Positions 14,449 to 29,504 are shown, counted from the first letter of the stretch. The stretch: 64,000 bases of DNA from Methylonatrum kenyense (GCF_023195885.1 NZ_JALPKO010000004.1:1-64000), one strand, 5' to 3'. The notes: generated from the sequence alone by a model not told the origin. Translations and numbers: made by a program.

Positions 14449-16650
14449 ATGGTTAGCGTCACCGATGACCTCAGTGAATTGTTCGCCAGCGGTGAACTGA
14501 CTCTGGATCGCTGGATGGAGATGATCCTGCCGCAGGCGTCGGCGGATGAGCGCCGCCCGGTGACCGTGGCCTGGGAACTGGCCCAGGTCAGTTACGGCAC
14601 GACCTGTCGGGCATCCGGTGAGAGCTATTTCGAGCATGCCGTATCGGTGGCCACGATCCTGGCCGGCCTCAAGCTTGACGTGCATACCCTGGTTGCCGGC
14701 CTGCTGCACGATGCGCCAACGGTCAGCCCAAGGGTCTGGCATGCCCAGCGGGAACGCTGCGATGCCGAGGCCCTGGTAATGATCGACGGTGTCTCGCGGA
14801 TGGACCTGATCAGCGAGTTGCATGAATCGCCGGGCAACGACCGCGAGGGGCAGTCCGAGGCCCTGCGCAAGCTGTTGCTGGCCATGGCCCAGGACATCCG
14901 AGTGGTGTTCATCAAGCTGGCCGAACGGCTGCATGACCTGCGTACGCTGAAAACCCTGCCCGAGCCGGTACGGCAGCGGGTAGCGCGCGAGGCGGCCGAC
15001 ATTTACGCGCCGCTGGCCAATCGCCTGGGTATCTGGCAGGTGAAGTGGGAGATGGAGGATCTGAGCTTTCGTTACCGGGAGCCGGAGACCTACAAGCGGG
15101 TTGCCCGCCTGCTGCGCGAGAAGCGCCAGGACCGTGAGCGTTACATCCAGACAATCACCGGCGAGTTGAAGGCGGCGCTGGAAAGCGCCGGCATCGATGC
15201 GGAGGTGCATGGCCGGCCCAAGCATATCTACAGCATCTGGAAGAAAATGCAGCGCAAGGGGCTGGGCTTCCATGAGCTGTTCGACCTGCGTGCCCTGCGC
15301 GTCCTGGTGCAGGACGTTGCCGCCTGTTACGCGACCCTGGGCGTGGTGCACAGCCTCTGGAAGCACATCCCGAAGGAATTCGACGACTACATCGCCACGC
15401 CCAAGGAAAACGACTACCAGTCATTGCACACGGCGGTGATCGGCCCCGAGGGCAAGACCGTCGAGGTGCAGATCCGCACCCACGAGATGCATGAACAGTC
15501 CGAGCTGGGTGTGGCTGCGCACTGGCGGTACAAGGAGGGCGGTGCCCGCGATGCGCGTTTCGAGCAGCGCATCACCTGGTTGCGGCAGTTGCTGGAGTCC
15601 GGCCGCGACGAGTCGGCGCCGGAGGACTTCATCGACCGCTTCAAGGCCGAGGTGTTCGAGGACCGGGTTTACGTGATCAGCCCCCGCGGCGATGTCATGG
15701 ACCTGCCCCGCGGCGCGACGCCGCTGGATTTCGCCTATTACGTACACAGCGATGTCGGGCATCGCTGCCGTGGCGCCAAGGTCAACGGCCGGATGGTGCC
15801 GCTGACCACGACCCTGAAAAACGGTGATCAGGTGGAGATCCTGACCGCGCGCAACTCGGTGCCCGGACGCGACTGGCTGAACCCGGCGCGTGGGTACGTC
15901 ACCACCAGCCGCGCGCGATCCCGTATCCGGACCTGGTTCCGACAACAGGATCACGAAAAAAACGTTGCAGCCGGCCGCCAGGAACTGGATCGGGAACTGC
16001 ATCGCCTGGGCTTGCGCGACATCAATCTGGAGAAGCTGGCGCAACGCACCCGGTTCCCGCAGACCGAAGAGTTTCTGGCAGCGCTTGGCCGCGGCGACAT
16101 CACTGGTGGCCAGATCGCCGGCCTGCTGCGCGATCAGGTGTTGCCACGGGACGAGGAGCAGCCCCGGTCACTGGAGCGCCAGGCCACCTCGGATGGCTCC
16201 GGCGACGTTTCGATCTACGGTGTCGGCAATGTGCTGACGCGCCTGGGCCGTTGTTGCCAGCCGGCACCCGGTGATCCGGTGATCGGTTTCATTACCCGGG
16301 GCCAGGGGGTGACCATCCATCGCCAGGATTGCCCGAATCTGCGCAAGGCACTGGAAACCGATAGCCACCGCCTGGTGGAGGTGAGCTGGCGAGCCGGCTC
16401 GGAGAAGAAGTATCCGGTGGATATCCAGGTGGACGCCTATGACCGGCAGGGACTGTTGCGTGACATTACCGCGATCCTGACCAACGAAAAGCTGAACGTG
16501 GTGGGCGTCAATACCAGTACCGGGCGGGACGATCACATGGCACGCATGACCCTGACTGTCGAGATCAACGATGTCGAGCAGATGAGCCGCCTGATGGAGC
16601 GTATTGCGGGGCTGCGCAATGTCGTGGATGTCCGCCGCGCGGCGAGTTGA
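14449..16650 (+). CDS. relA: (p)ppGpp synthetase RelA
   Basis: A 733-residue long RelA/SpoT homologue that transfers pyrophosphate from ATP to GTP or GDP. The N-terminal hydrolase domain keeps FEH and LLHD, but HDxxED is replaced by HDAPTV, so hydrolase activity is probably lost. The synthetase domain has [19 protein letters not shown] and EFDDYIA; the acidic ExDD form marks monofunctional Rel[21 protein letters not shown], the TGS domain ([22 protein letters not shown]) and a C-terminal ACT domain follow. ATG 14449 follows CAGGAGCAGC. Confidence 0.95.
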   Translation: MVSVTDDLSELFASGELTLDRWMEMILPQASADERRPVTVAWELAQVSYGTTCRASGESYFEHAVSVATILAGLKLDVHTLVAGLLHDAPTVSPRVWHAQRERCDAEALVMIDGVSRMDLISELHESPGNDREGQSEALRKLLLAMAQDIRVVFIKLAERLHDLRTLKTLPEPVRQRVAREAADIYAPLANRLGIWQVKWEMEDLSFRYREPETYKRVARLLREKRQDRERYIQTITGELKAALESAGIDAEVHGRPKHIYSIWKKMQRKGLGFHELFDLRALRVLVQDVAACYATLGVVHSLWKHIPKEFDDYIATPKENDYQSLHTAVIGPEGKTVEVQIRTHEMHEQSELGVAAHWRYKEGGARDARFEQRITWLRQLLESGRDESAPEDFIDRFKAEVFEDRVYVISPRGDVMDLPRGATPLDFAYYVHSDVGHRCRGAKVNGRMVPLTTTLKNGDQVEILTARNSVPGRDWLNPARGYVTTSRARSRIRTWFRQQDHEKNVAAGRQELDRELHRLGLRDINLEKLAQRTRFPQTEEFLAALGRGDITGGQIAGLLRDQVLPRDEEQPRSLERQATSDGSGDVSIYGVGNVLTRLGRCCQPAPGDPVIGFITRGQGVTIHRQDCPNLRKALETDSHRLVEVSWRAGSEKKYPVDIQVDAYDRQGLLRDITAILTNEKLNVVGVNTSTGRDDHMARMTLTVEINDVEQMSRLMERIAGLRNVVDVRRAAS

Positions 16651-16782
16651 CCCGGTTTCCCCGAGGCCTGCCTTGGAGTACACTTCGCAGCGGTTTTGGG
16701 GACACTGCTCACGCCTACGGATGACTGACGGGGACTTCATCGAAGCCCCCGGATTTCGTGCGCCCGCATTCAGGAGAAGCTG

Positions 16783-17925
<1,143 letters not shown>

Positions 17926-17953
17926 ATCCGCCTCTGGCAGAAAGCGAGACACC

Positions 17954-21171
<3,218 letters not shown>

Positions 21172-21175
<4 letters not shown>

Positions 21176-21651
21176 GCAGCAAGGTGCCGCTGACCCTGCG
21201 GGGTGCCGAAAAGCTTCGCGAGGAACTGAATCGACTGAAGTATGAAGAGCGGCCGCGCATCATCGAGGCCATTGCCGAGGCGCGTGCCCACGGTGATCTT
21301 AAGGAAAACGCCGAATACCATGCGGCGCGGGAGCAGCAGAGCTTCGCCGAGGGCCGGATCAGGGACATCGAGGGCAAGCTGTCGAATGCCCAGATCATTG
21401 ACGTGACCAAGCTGAACGCCAACGGCAAGGTGGTGTTCGGTGCGACGGTGGATCTGGTGGATGAGGACTCCGGCGAGGAATTCACCTACCGCATCGTTGG
21501 CGAGGATGAGGCGGACATCAAGCAGGGCCTGATTTCGGTGCAGTCACCGATCGCCCGTGCCCTGATCGGTCACGAGGAAGGGGACATCGCCTCGGTGGAT
21601 GCGCCGGGCGGCACCCGTGAGTACGAAATTCTGGCGGTGAAGTACATCTGA
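21172..21651 (+). CDS. greA: Transcription elongation factor GreA
   Basis: A 159-residue factor that enters the RNA polymerase secondary channel and stimulates cleavage of backtracked transcripts. The N-terminal coiled coil carries the tip acids in [17 protein letters not shown] (D42, E45). The C-terminal FKBP-like domain includes [18 protein letters not shown]. It is the last gene of carA-carB-greA; family B copy B3, a large inverted structure 70 bases behind its stop, may terminate it. Confidence 0.97.
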
Positions 21652-21721
21652 ATGTGGTGTCGCTATGCCGTTGGCCGTTGAACGGGGGTAGGTGACTGCG
21701 GGGGTGCCGTGCAGGCGCCGC

Positions 21722-21831
21722 GGGAAGGTGGCCGGAACGCGGCTCCGGAACCGCCGTAAACCCATCCATGGGGGCTTGACGGCCGCGTCCATGCGGCCGA
21801 CATTCCTGCGCCGCGTTCCAGCCACCTTCCC
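21722..21831. repeat. Family B repeat B3 between convergent greA and yhbY
   Basis: Arms GGGAAGGTGGCCGGAACGCGG (21722-21742) and CCGCGTTCCAGCCACCTTCCC (21811-21831) pair with one mismatch in 21. They enclose the core CCGCCGTAAACCCATCCATG, GGGGCTTGACGGCCGCGTCC and ATGCGGCCGACATTCCTG. The position between two converging genes suits a bidirectional terminator or stabiliser. Confidence 0.8.
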
Positions 21832-21878
21832 ACGGCTGTCGGGCGCCGATAGGAATGAAAACTCCGATCAGCGTTTGT

Positions 21879-22181
21879 TCAGGGCAGCGCGATGCGGCGC
21901 TTCTTTTCGATGCGGGAGCGGCGGAACAGCAGGATGATGTTGCCCACGGCCTGGACCAGGGCGGCGTCCTGTTCCCGGCTGATCCGTTCACCGAGTTCGC
22001 GGCGCTCGGTACGGTCGTCGGCCACCAGTTTGACCTTGATCAGTTCGTGATCGTCCAGTGCCTGGTCGATTTCGGCCATCACGCCATCGCTCAGGCCACC
22101 GGCGCCCATTAGCACTACCGGTTTCAGCGCATGGCCCAATCGGCGCAGGTGCCGTTTCTGGTCTTCGTTGAGGCTTTTCAT
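21879..22181 (-). CDS. yhbY: CRM-domain RNA-binding protein YhbY
   Basis: A 100-residue protein, the length of E. coli YhbY, associated with large ribosomal subunit assembly. The CRM-domain fold is evident: LNEDQKRHLRRLGHALKPVVLMGAGGLSDGVMAEIDQAL in sequence, with the GxxG loop read as GAGG rather than the usual GKNG, then LIKVKLVADDR and VGNIILLFRRS. It is convergent with greA and divergent from the downstream small membrane gene. Confidence 0.92.
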   Translation of the reverse strand: MKSLNEDQKRHLRRLGHALKPVVLMGAGGLSDGVMAEIDQALDDHELIKVKLVADDRTERRELGERISREQDAALVQAVGNIILLFRRSRIEKKRRIALP

Positions 22182-22182
22182 G

Positions 22183-22479
22183 ATGCAGCAATCAGACTCC
22201 GGAAATCACAGGCGCGGGAGTGTAGCACGCGGCGGCGGCGCCACTCAGACGATCCTGCTGCCGGCGGTGAAGCTGGACTTGGGGGTGCTGGTGCTGGCCT
22301 TGCTGTGTCTCTGGTTCGGCGTCATGATCGCGCCGCTGAGCCGGCCGCTGGAACTGCTGACGTTGTTCGGCGGTTCGCTGCTGGGTGCCGGCTGGCTGGC
22401 CTGGCGTATTCGCCGGGCGCTGGCGCGGGCGCGGCAGGAATTGGCACGGGAGGCGGATGATGGCACGCAGCAAGAGTAG
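22183..22479 (+). CDS. Two-span small membrane protein, unrecognised
   Basis: About 98 residues from ATG 22183 (TGAGG is nine bases upstream), ending inside the start of rlmE with a 20-base overlap, which suggests coupling. Two hydrophobic segments ([20 protein letters not shown] and [17 protein letters not shown]) are separated by a short SRP turn. An Arg-rich amphipathic C-terminus follows. Another ATG at 22180 would overlap the divergent yhbY start. It is hypothetical; the overlap and clean topology argue for a real gene. Confidence 0.5.
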   Translation: MQQSDSGNHRRGSVARGGGATQTILLPAVKLDLGVLVLALLCLWFGVMIAPLSRPLELLTLFGGSLLGAGWLAWRIRRALARARQELAREADDGTQQE

Positions 22480-23080
22480 CGGTCGCTGGCTGCGCGAACA
22501 TTTCAACGATCCGTTCGTCAAGCAGGCGCAGCGCCAGGGATACCGCTCGCGGGCGGTGTTCAAGCTTCAGGAGATCGACGCCAAGGATCGCCTGCTGCGG
22601 CCAGGCATGGTGGTGGTCGACCTGGGGGCGGCCCCCGGCGGCTGGAGCCAGTTTGCGGCCGAAAAGGTGGGCAGCGCGGGCCGCGTGGTGGCGCTGGACA
22701 TTCTGCCCATGGACGCGCTGGCCGACACCACGGTGCTGCAGGCGGATTTTACCGAGGATGAGGCGCTGCAGCAGCTGCGTGATGCGCTTGGCGGTCGACC
22801 GGTGGACCTTGTGCTTTCGGACATGGCCCCCAATATCTCGGGAATGAAGGCAGTGGACCAGCCGCGCGCCATGTACCTGGTGGAACTAGCGCTGGATTTC
22901 GCCCGCGACGTGTTGAAACCGGGCGGCGATTTTCTGGTCAAGACTTTTCAGGGCGAGGGTTTTGACCCGTTCTTGAAAACACTGCGAAGCGAATTCGACC
23001 GGGTCGTCTCACGCAAGCCGGAGGCGTCGCGGGGGCGCAGCCGCGAAATTTACCTGCTGGCCCGGGGCCGGCGGCTGTAG
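22460..23080 (+). CDS. rlmE: 23S rRNA (uridine-2'-O-)-methyltransferase RlmE
   Basis: A 206-residue FtsJ-family enzyme that methylates U2552 of 23S rRNA with SAM. The K-D-K-E tetrad context is present: K35 ([10 protein letters not shown]), D in [13 protein letters not shown] in [11 protein letters not shown] and E in SREIYLLA. The SAM loop is [14 protein letters not shown] (51-64). ATG 22460 is favoured over the adjacent 22457 by GGGAGG six bases away. ftsH follows at 97 bases, the classical rlmE-ftsH pairing. Confidence 0.97.
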   Translation: MARSKSSGRWLREHFNDPFVKQAQRQGYRSRAVFKLQEIDAKDRLLRPGMVVVDLGAAPGGWSQFAAEKVGSAGRVVALDILPMDALADTTVLQADFTEDEALQQLRDALGGRPVDLVLSDMAPNISGMKAVDQPRAMYLVELALDFARDVLKPGGDFLVKTFQGEGFDPFLKTLRSEFDRVVSRKPEASRGRSREIYLLARGRRL

Positions 23081-23177
23081 TACCGTCGAAGGTTACCCCG
23101 GCGGTCATTGCAGTGACTCCAAATGCTATCGCGTGAGTGGCTTGCGCCGATGGCTTCAACGACCGAGGTGAACCACC

Positions 23178-25115
23178 TTGAATGATATGGCCAAGAACCT
23201 GATTCTGTGGGTGATCATCGCCGTTGTGCTGATGTCGGTCTTCAGTAATTTCCAGGATCGCCAGACGACGACCGACAAGATCACCTACTCCGAATTCCTT
23301 GCCGATGTGGAACGCGGCAATGTGAGCGAGGTGACCCTGCAGGGTCAGGAAATCCGCGGCACCACAACCGGTGGCAATAGCTTCCGCACGATGAGTCCGG
23401 AGACGGACAACCGTGCCCTGATCGGCACCCTGCTGGATAACAGTGTCAGCATTGATGCGGAGGAGGCCGAGGGCCGCAGCATGCTGCTGCAGATCCTGAT
23501 CTCCTGGACACCCTTCCTGCTGCTGATTGCCGTCTGGATCTATTTCATGCGCCAGATGCAGGGCGGCGGCGGTGGTCGCGGTGCAATGTCCTTCGGCAAG
23601 AGCAAGGCCAAGCTCATGACGGAGGAACAGGTCAAGGTCACGTTCAACGACGTCGCCGGCGTCGAGGAGGCCAAGGAAGAGGTTTCCGAGCTGGTCGATT
23701 TCCTGCGCGACCCGACCAAGTTCCAGCGCCTTGGTGGGCATATCCCCCGCGGCGTCTTGATGGTTGGCTCGCCGGGTACCGGCAAAACCTTGCTGGCGAA
23801 AGCGATCGCCGGCGAGGCCAAGGTGCCGTTCTTCAGCATCTCGGGTTCCGACTTCGTCGAGATGTTTGTCGGCGTGGGCGCCTCGCGTGTGCGCGACATG
23901 TTCGCCCAGGCCAAGAAGCATGCGCCTTGCATCATCTTCATTGACGAGATCGACGCGGTCGGCCGACAGCGCGGCGCGGGCCTGGGTGGCGGCCACGACG
24001 AGCGCGAGCAGACCCTGAACCAGCTGCTGGTGGAAATGGACGGCTTCGAGGGCAGCGAGGGCATCATCGTGATCGCCGCCACCAACCGCCCCGACGTGCT
24101 GGACCCGGCACTGCTGCGCCCTGGCCGCTTCGACCGTCAGGTGGTGGTGCCGCTGCCGGATGTGCGTGGCCGCGAACAGATTCTCAAGGTACACATGAGC
24201 AAGCTGCCGCTGGCCCGGGATGTCGATCCGTTCATTCTTGCCCGCGGCTGCCCCGGTTTCTCGGGTGCCGATCTGGCCAACCTGGCCAACGAGGCCGCCC
24301 TATTCGCGGCGCGCAGCAATAAGCGCGAAGTGGATATGGAGGACTTCGAGCGGGCCAAGGACAAGATCATGATGGGCTCCGAGCGCCGTTCCATGGTGAT
24401 GAACGAGGATGACAAGCGCCTGACCGCCTACCATGAGTCCGGTCACGCGATCGTCGGCCGGATCACTCCGGAGCACGACCCGGTGCACAAGGTCACGATC
24501 ATCCCGCGCGGGCGGGCCCTTGGTGTCACCATGTTCCTGCCGGAAGAGGACCGGGTCAGCTACTCCAAGCAGCGACTCAACAGCATGATTACCTCGCTGT
24601 TCGGTGGCCGTATCGCGGAGGAAGTGATCTACGGCGACGACAAGGTGACCACCGGTGCCTCGAATGACATCGAGCGGGCCACGCAGATTGCCCGCAACAT
24701 GGTGACCAAGTGGGGGCTTTCCGATCGGATGGGCCCGCTGGCCTACAGCGAGGATGAGGGCGAGGTGTTTCTTGGCCATTCCATGGCCAAGCAGAAACAG
24801 ATCTCGGATGAGACCGCCCATGCCATCGAGAACGAGATCCGTCGCATCATCGACGACAACTATGCGCGGGCGAAGCAGATCATCACGGACAACATGGACA
24901 AAATGCATGCCATGGCCGATGCCCTGATGAAGTACGAGACCATCGACAAGAGCCAGATCGACGACATCATGGCGGGTCGTCCGGTGGGGCCGCCACGCGG
25001 CTGGAACGACGGTCAGGGCAGCTCCGGCAGCAGCGGTGATAACCGCGAGGCCAGGCCTGCCGATGACAGGCGGGAAGGCGAGGGTGGCATCGGTTCGCCG
25101 GCCGGCGAACACTAG
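23178..25115 (+). CDS. ftsH: ATP-dependent zinc metalloprotease FtsH
   Basis: A 645-residue membrane AAA+ protease that degrades misassembled membrane proteins and regulators. TM1 is about 7-23, a periplasmic domain follows, and TM2 is about 104-124. Walker A is GSPGTGKT (197-204, Ser where Pro is usual), Walker B IIFIDE and the arginine-finger region RPGRFDR. The protease site is HESGH (419-423; usual HEAGH). A TTG start is supported by GAGGTGA six bases upstream; ATG 23187 is the alternative. The TAG stop is the first three bases of family A copy A7. Confidence 0.97.
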   Translation: MNDMAKNLILWVIIAVVLMSVFSNFQDRQTTTDKITYSEFLADVERGNVSEVTLQGQEIRGTTTGGNSFRTMSPETDNRALIGTLLDNSVSIDAEEAEGRSMLLQILISWTPFLLLIAVWIYFMRQMQGGGGGRGAMSFGKSKAKLMTEEQVKVTFNDVAGVEEAKEEVSELVDFLRDPTKFQRLGGHIPRGVLMVGSPGTGKTLLAKAIAGEAKVPFFSISGSDFVEMFVGVGASRVRDMFAQAKKHAPCIIFIDEIDAVGRQRGAGLGGGHDEREQTLNQLLVEMDGFEGSEGIIVIAATNRPDVLDPALLRPGRFDRQVVVPLPDVRGREQILKVHMSKLPLARDVDPFILARGCPGFSGADLANLANEAALFAARSNKREVDMEDFERAKDKIMMGSERRSMVMNEDDKRLTAYHESGHAIVGRITPEHDPVHKVTIIPRGRALGVTMFLPEEDRVSYSKQRLNSMITSLFGGRIAEEVIYGDDKVTTGASNDIERATQIARNMVTKWGLSDRMGPLAYSEDEGEVFLGHSMAKQKQISDETAHAIENEIRRIIDDNYARAKQIITDNMDKMHAMADALMKYETIDKSQIDDIMAGRPVGPPRGWNDGQGSSGSSGDNREARPADDRREGEGGIGSPAGEH

Positions 25116-25166
25116 GGAAACGCTGATTTATTCCCGCGTCTGCGCCCGATAGATCAGTGTTTCCTT
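25113..25166. repeat. Family A repeat A7 (short form), supplying the ftsH stop
   Basis: TAGGGAAACGCTGATTTATT, then CCCGCGTCTGCGCCCG, then ATAGATCAGTGTTTCC: two family A ends joined without the middle, as in A2. It begins exactly with the ftsH stop codon TAG and ends five bases before the ftsH terminator hairpin. Confidence 0.85.
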
Positions 25167-25171
25167 GACGC

Positions 25172-25209
25172 CAGTGCCCGCACGGTCCGCCGCGCGGGCA
25201 CTGTTTTTT
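25172..25209 (+). terminator. Intrinsic terminator after ftsH
   Basis: A 10 bp stem CAGTGCCCGC / GCGGGCACTG encloses a 12-base loop and is followed by six Ts (25204-25209). It separates ftsH from folP, which starts 14 bases later. Confidence 0.88.
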
Positions 25210-25222
25210 AACGGATGCAGGC

Positions 25223-26086
25223 ATGGAACGACAGGACAGGCAGGGGCCGGTGTTGGAGTGCGGGCGGCATCGGCTGGATTTGGCGGCACCGCGGGTGATG
25301 GGCATTCTCAACGTGACGCCGGACTCGTTTTCCGACGGTGGCCACTTCATCGATCCCGCGCGCGCGCTGGACCGGGCGCATGCCATGGTCGAGGAGGGCG
25401 CGGATCTGATCGACGTCGGTGGCGAATCCACCCGGCCGGGTTCCGAGCCGGTGCCGCTCGACGAGGAGCGCGGTCGCATCATGCCGGTGCTCGAGGCCCT
25501 GTGCCCGGCCCTGCCGGTGCCCGTGTCGGTGGATACCAGCAAACCCGAGGTGATGCGCGCGGCGGCCGAAGTGGGTGTCGGATTGCTGAACGACGTGAAT
25601 GGCCTGCGTGCGGACGGCGCGCTGGAGGCAGCGGCGGAGACCGGTCTGCCGGTTTGCCTGATGCATATGCTGGGCACGCCGCGGACCATGCAGGAGGATC
25701 CGCGCTACCGGAATGTCACGCAGGAAATACTCGACTTCCTGCTGCAGCGCGTTGCCGCCTGCGAGGCCGCCGGCCTTCCCAGGCGGCGCCTGCTTCTGGA
25801 CCCCGGTTTCGGCTTTGGCAAGCGCTCGGCCCATAATTTCCAGCTGCTGCGCGAGCTGGATCAGTTTGTTGCCACCGGGCTGCCGGTGCTGGTTGGCATG
25901 TCGCGCAAGGGAATGGTCGGTCAGGCGACCAACAAGCCGCCGCAGGAGAGGCTGCACGGCAGCGTGGCGGCAGCGGTGATGGCGGCGACCCTCGGTGCCC
26001 GCATCATCCGCGTGCACGATGTGGCGGCGACCCGTGAAGCCATGGATTTCGTCGCCGCGGTGCTGGGCGGCAAGGCGGCCGGCTGA
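25223..26086 (+). CDS. folP: Dihydropteroate synthase
   Basis: A 287-residue TIM-barrel enzyme that condenses pABA with dihydropterin pyrophosphate in folate synthesis. Signatures are [60 protein letters not shown] and [10 protein letters not shown]. Position between ftsH and glmM is the usual gammaproteobacterial one. Transcription probably restarts behind the ftsH terminator or results from read-through. Confidence 0.97.
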   Translation: MERQDRQGPVLECGRHRLDLAAPRVMGILNVTPDSFSDGGHFIDPARALDRAHAMVEEGADLIDVGGESTRPGSEPVPLDEERGRIMPVLEALCPALPVPVSVDTSKPEVMRAAAEVGVGLLNDVNGLRADGALEAAAETGLPVCLMHMLGTPRTMQEDPRYRNVTQEILDFLLQRVAACEAAGLPRRRLLLDPGFGFGKRSAHNFQLLRELDQFVATGLPVLVGMSRKGMVGQATNKPPQERLHGSVAAAVMAATLGARIIRVHDVAATREAMDFVAAVLGGKAAG

Positions 26087-26105
26087 CGCAAGGGGTCAAC
26101 AGGAA

Positions 26106-27443
26106 ATGGCACGACACTATTTCGGCACGGATGGCATTCGCGGCAGGGTCGGCGAACCGCCGATTACCGCGGATTTCATGCTCAAGCTTGGCTGGGCCCT
26201 GGGCCGCGTACTGGGACGCGAGCGCCGGCCACTGGTGATGATCGGCAAGGATACGCGGATCTCCGGCTATATGTTCGAATCGGCCCTGGAGGCCGGTCTG
26301 TCCGCCGCTGGTGCGGATATCCGGCTGCTGGGTCCGATGCCGACGCCGGCAATTGCCTACCTGACCAGCACCTTTCATGCGGCCGCCGGCGTGGTGATCA
26401 GCGCCTCGCACAACCCGCATGAGGACAACGGCATCAAGTTCTTTTCCGGTCATGGCCACAAGCTGGACGATGCCACCGAGGAGGCAATCGAGCGCGAACT
26501 GGAACAGCCGCTGCTGACCGTGCCGTCCGCGGAGCTCGGCAAGGTTGCCCGGCTGGCCGACGCACCCGGGCGGTATATCGAGTTCTGCAAGGGTCGGGTC
26601 AGCCGGACAATGCGGTTCGATGATCTGCGGCTGGTCATCGATTGCGCCAATGGCGCCACCTATCAGGTGGGACCGGAGGTGTTCCGCGAACTGGGTGCCG
26701 ATGTGATTCCCATCGGAGATGAGCCCGACGGCCTGAATATCAATGTCGATTGCGGGTCCACTCATCCGGAACAATTGCAGGCGGCGGTTCGGGAGCACGG
26801 CGCCGATCTCGGCATCGCCCTGGACGGTGATGGCGATCGCGTGCTGATGGCGGATGAGCAGGGCGAGTTGGTGGACGGCGACGAATTGCTGTTCATCATT
26901 GCCAGCGGCCGGCACGCCGCCGGCAAGCTCCGCGGGCCGGTGGTTGGCACGCTGATGAGCAATCTCGGACTGGAACTCGCGCTAAGCGAGAAAGGTATCG
27001 CTTTTCGGCGTGCCAAGGTGGGTGATCGTTACGTCATGGAGCTGCTGCGCCGCGAGAATGGCCTGCTGGGTGGCGAATCCTCGGGTCACCTGGTGTGCCT
27101 GGACCGAACCACCACCGGTGACGGCATCATTTCGGCGCTGCAAGTGCTGGAGATCATGAAGCATACCGGGCGCAGTCTTCATGACCTCAAGCAGGGGATG
27201 CGGCGTTTGCCGCAAACGATGATCAATGTGCCGGTCGAACGGGGCGTCAACCCGGTACAGGACGCATCGGTCCGGCGCGCGGTTGCCGCGGTGGAGGCAG
27301 ACCTCGGTGACACCGGGCGCGTCCTGCTACGTCCGTCGGGAACCGAGCCCGTGGTGCGGGTCATGGTCGAGGGGGTTGACCCGGAGCAGGTCAGCCGTTG
27401 TGCCAGCCGCATTGCCGAGGCCGTGGGCGCGGCGGCCGGTTAG
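26106..27443 (+). CDS. glmM: Phosphoglucosamine mutase
   Basis: A 445-residue enzyme that converts glucosamine-6-phosphate to glucosamine-1-phosphate for UDP-GlcNAc. [12 protein letters not shown] is at the N-terminus, with the active-site phosphoserine S101 in [14 protein letters not shown]. The Mg site DGDGDR is at 240-245, GGESSGHLV determines the sugar, and [15 protein letters not shown] binds phosphate. ATG 26106 is preceded by AGGA. It follows folP at a 19-base gap. Confidence 0.97.
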   Translation: MARHYFGTDGIRGRVGEPPITADFMLKLGWALGRVLGRERRPLVMIGKDTRISGYMFESALEAGLSAAGADIRLLGPMPTPAIAYLTSTFHAAAGVVISASHNPHEDNGIKFFSGHGHKLDDATEEAIERELEQPLLTVPSAELGKVARLADAPGRYIEFCKGRVSRTMRFDDLRLVIDCANGATYQVGPEVFRELGADVIPIGDEPDGLNINVDCGSTHPEQLQAAVREHGADLGIALDGDGDRVLMADEQGELVDGDELLFIIASGRHAAGKLRGPVVGTLMSNLGLELALSEKGIAFRRAKVGDRYVMELLRRENGLLGGESSGHLVCLDRTTTGDGIISALQVLEIMKHTGRSLHDLKQGMRRLPQTMINVPVERGVNPVQDASVRRAVAAVEADLGDTGRVLLRPSGTEPVVRVMVEGVDPEQVSRCASRIAEAVGAAAG

Positions 27444-27657
27444 GCGGCGCCCCGTTCCAGGGTGTTCCCGGTTATCATGCCGGCCACCCGGCCGATCCCG
27501 AGTCGTCCTCTCGACAAGACTGGCTGCCTTCCTTACCATTGCCGGCTGATTTTCGGTCGCGCAATGAGGTTTTGTCCTCTGGCGGCCGGCGCGGCCGCCA
27601 TAAGCATTGCAACGGAATCGGCCGCGACCTGGACGGCTTTCTCGGAGGAGCAAGGGC

Positions 27658-28407
27658 ATGCGCAGGAACTTCGTGGCGGGCAACTGGAAGATGCACGGCA
27701 ACCGGGCCATGGTCCGCGAACTGCTTGATGGCATCCTGGCCGAGGTCGACCAGATCGAGGCGCCGCCGGCCATGGCGGTGATCCCGCCGGCGATTCTGAT
27801 TCCGCAGGTGGCCGAGCGAGTGGCCGGCAGCGCGATCGAAGTTGGCGCGCAGAATGTCTGCGACCAGGAGGGCGAGGGCGCCTTCACTGGCGAAATATCC
27901 GGTGCCATGTTGCAGGAGGCGGGCTGTCGTTATGCCCTGGTTGGGCATTCCGAACGGCGCGCCCTTTACGGCGAGTCGGATGCGCTGGTCGGCCAGCGCG
28001 CTCTGGCTGCGCTGGGAGCTGGTCTGACGCCCATCGTCTGCGTCGGCGAGACGCTGGAGGAGCGCGACGCGGATCAGACTGAAGGCGTGGTGCAGCGGCA
28101 GTTGCAGGCCGTGCTGGCAGCGACCGGCGCGGACCGGGCCCGAGACCTGGTCATTGCCTATGAGCCGGTCTGGGCCATTGGCACCGGACGCACGGCGACG
28201 CCGGAGCAGGCCCAGGCGGTGCACGCCTTCCTGCGTACCCAGCTTGGATCCGCCGCACCGGACGTGACGATCCTGTATGGCGGCAGTGTCAAGGCCGACA
28301 ACGCCGACGCATTGTTCGGCATGGACGATATCGATGGCGGTCTAATTGGCGGAGCATCGCTGAAGGCCGATCAGTTTCTGGCAATTTGCCGGGCAGCAGC
28401 AGCCTAG
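27658..28407 (+). CDS. tpiA: Triosephosphate isomerase
   Basis: A 249-residue glycolytic enzyme interconverting DHAP and GAP. Catalytic residues are N9 and K11 (AGNWKM), H97 ([10 protein letters not shown]) and E169 ([11 protein letters not shown]). The phosphate loop is ILYGGSVK. The start is supported by GGAGGAG 9-15 bases upstream. The 214-base leader after glmM contains a strong hairpin GGCGGCCG / CGGCCGCC (27581-27599) without a T-tract. Confidence 0.97.
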   Translation: MRRNFVAGNWKMHGNRAMVRELLDGILAEVDQIEAPPAMAVIPPAILIPQVAERVAGSAIEVGAQNVCDQEGEGAFTGEISGAMLQEAGCRYALVGHSERRALYGESDALVGQRALAALGAGLTPIVCVGETLEERDADQTEGVVQRQLQAVLAATGADRARDLVIAYEPVWAIGTGRTATPEQAQAVHAFLRTQLGSAAPDVTILYGGSVKADNADALFGMDDIDGGLIGGASLKADQFLAICRAAAA

Positions 28408-28436
28408 GCCCGCGCCCCGGTTCGAGAGAGGTCCTG

Positions 28437-28790
28437 ATGGGACAGATCATTCTGGTCATTCATGTGTTGATTGCGGTGGTGCTGGTGGTGTTGGTCCTGC
28501 TGCAGCATGGCAAGGGTGCCGATGCCGGCGCCGCATTCGGCAGTGGCGCATCGGCGACGGTGTTCGGTTCCCGGGGTTCGGCCTCTTTCCTGACCAGGAT
28601 GACCGCCATGCTGGCGACCGGGTTCTTCCTGACCAGTCTGACGCTTGCAATGATCGCAGCGCGACAGGCGGGACCCGGCAGTGTGGTTGATCGGGTGCCG
28701 GACCAGCCGGTCCCGGAAGAGACTGCGCCGGCCGCACCGGAAGACGATGACGCGGCCAACGAACAGGCGCCGCCCGCCCCGGACGAGTAG
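28437..28790 (+). CDS. secG: Preprotein translocase subunit SecG
   Basis: A 117-residue inner membrane subunit of SecYEG with two membrane helices (about residues 2-22 and 55-75). It has the conserved cytoplasmic loop [27 protein letters not shown] proline/acidic tail follows ([14 protein letters not shown]), common in this family. GAGAGG is nine bases before the ATG. It follows tpiA at 29 bases and precedes tRNA-Leu as in E. coli. Confidence 0.95.
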   Translation: MGQIILVIHVLIAVVLVVLVLLQHGKGADAGAAFGSGASATVFGSRGSASFLTRMTAMLATGFFLTSLTLAMIAARQAGPGSVVDRVPDQPVPEETAPAAPEDDDAANEQAPPAPDE

Positions 28791-28830
28791 GCTGCATTGC
28801 GCCAGATGCTGGTTGATGGCGGTTTCTCTC

Positions 28831-28859
28831 TTGCCGCTGCAGGGGGAGGTTGCTAGACT
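28831..28859 (+). promoter_or_regulatory. Promoter of tRNA-Leu
   Basis: TTGCCG (28831-28836), a 17-base spacer and TAGACT (28854-28859) lie 34 bases before the mature tRNA. The leader contains a small hairpin TTCAGG / CCTGAA that may be removed in processing. Confidence 0.6.
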
Positions 28860-28893
28860 TCGGCCGGCTTTCAGGATCCAACCCTGAACATCA

Positions 28894-28978
28894 GCGGATG
28901 TGGTGGAACTGGTAGACACGCTGTCTTGAGGGGGCAGTGGCGCAAGCCGTGCCGGTTCGAGTCCGGCCATCCGCACCA
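28894..28978 (+). tRNA. tRNA-Leu (anticodon GAG)
   Basis: An 85-base class II tRNA. The acceptor pairs GCGGATG with CATCCGC, with A as discriminator and CCA encoded. The anticodon arm CTGTC-TTGAGGG-GGCAG gives anticodon GAG. A short variable arm and the T arm GCCGG-TTCGAGT-CCGGC are present. The position after secG matches E. coli leuU. Confidence 0.96.
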
Positions 28979-28983
28979 ATTAT

Positions 28984-29006
28984 GCCCGGTCTGTTTCGGG
29001 CTTCTT
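28984..29006 (+). terminator. Terminator after tRNA-Leu
   Basis: Stem GCCCG / CGGGC with an eight-base loop, followed by TTCTT and then a T-rich stretch. It lies just behind the encoded CCA end. Confidence 0.65.
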
Positions 29007-29045
29007 AAGTTTTTGATTTTGTTAAATATTAATCCGTAGTGCTGG

Positions 29046-29075
29046 TTGACGGAGCGATCCGCGCGACCTTATACT
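29046..29075 (+). promoter_or_regulatory. nuo operon promoter
   Basis: TTGACG (29046-29051), an 18-base spacer and TATACT (29070-29075), or equivalently TTATAC at spacing 17. An AT-rich tract (29007-29037, including AAATATTAAT) lies just upstream and could serve as an UP element. The expected start is about 70 bases before nuoA. Confidence 0.75.
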
Positions 29076-29147
29076 GCACTGCGAAATGCGTCTGCGCGCG
29101 TGTCGTCCCGATGCGTGCTCTCGCGGGCGCCGGTCGAGGACGCTCGA

Positions 29148-29504
29148 ATGCTCGAAGCCTACCTGCCAATCCTGTTGTTCATTATCGTCGGTCTGGGCAT
29201 GGGCGTTGTGCTCATCACCGTGGGTTTCGTGCTGGGCCCGCATCGGCCCAACGACGAGAAGCTGTCTCCCTACGAGTGCGGTTTCGAGGCGTTCGAGGAT
29301 TCGCGCATGAAATTCGACGTGCGCTACTACCTGGTCGCCATCCTGTTCATCATTTTCGATCTGGAGATAGCCTTCCTGTTCCCCTGGGCGATCGTGCTGG
29401 ATGAGATCGGCCTGTTCGGCTTCGGTGCAATGGCGGTATTCCTGGGCATTCTGCTGATCGGGTTCCTTTACGAATGGAAGAAGGGAGCGCTGGAATGGGA
29501 GTAG
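29148..29504 (+). CDS. nuoA: NADH-quinone oxidoreductase subunit A
   Basis: A 118-residue membrane subunit of Complex I with three helices (about 6-28, 62-82 and 90-110). The conserved loop is [24 protein letters not shown], whose E and C lie near the quinone site. The frame is open upstream to 29046, but GAGGA ahead of ATG 29148 and family length fix the start. It overlaps nuoB by 10 bases. First gene of the 14-gene operon. Confidence 0.97.
   Translation: MLEAYLPILLFIIVGLGMGVVLITVGFVLGPHRPNDEKLSPYECGFEAFEDSRMKFDVRYYLVAILFIIFDLEIAFLFPWAIVLDEIGLFGFGAMAVFLGILLIGFLYEWKKGALEWE

Noticed and set aside
13621-15366. A 581-residue extended LexA
   Set aside because: Only the last 207 codons match LexA. 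The upstream part is antisense to relA and crosses the SOS boxes, the promoter and repeat A6.
16727-16750. Attenuator before carA
   Set aside because: GGGGACTTC/GAAGCCCCC forms a mismatched hairpin but no T-tract or leader peptide follows.
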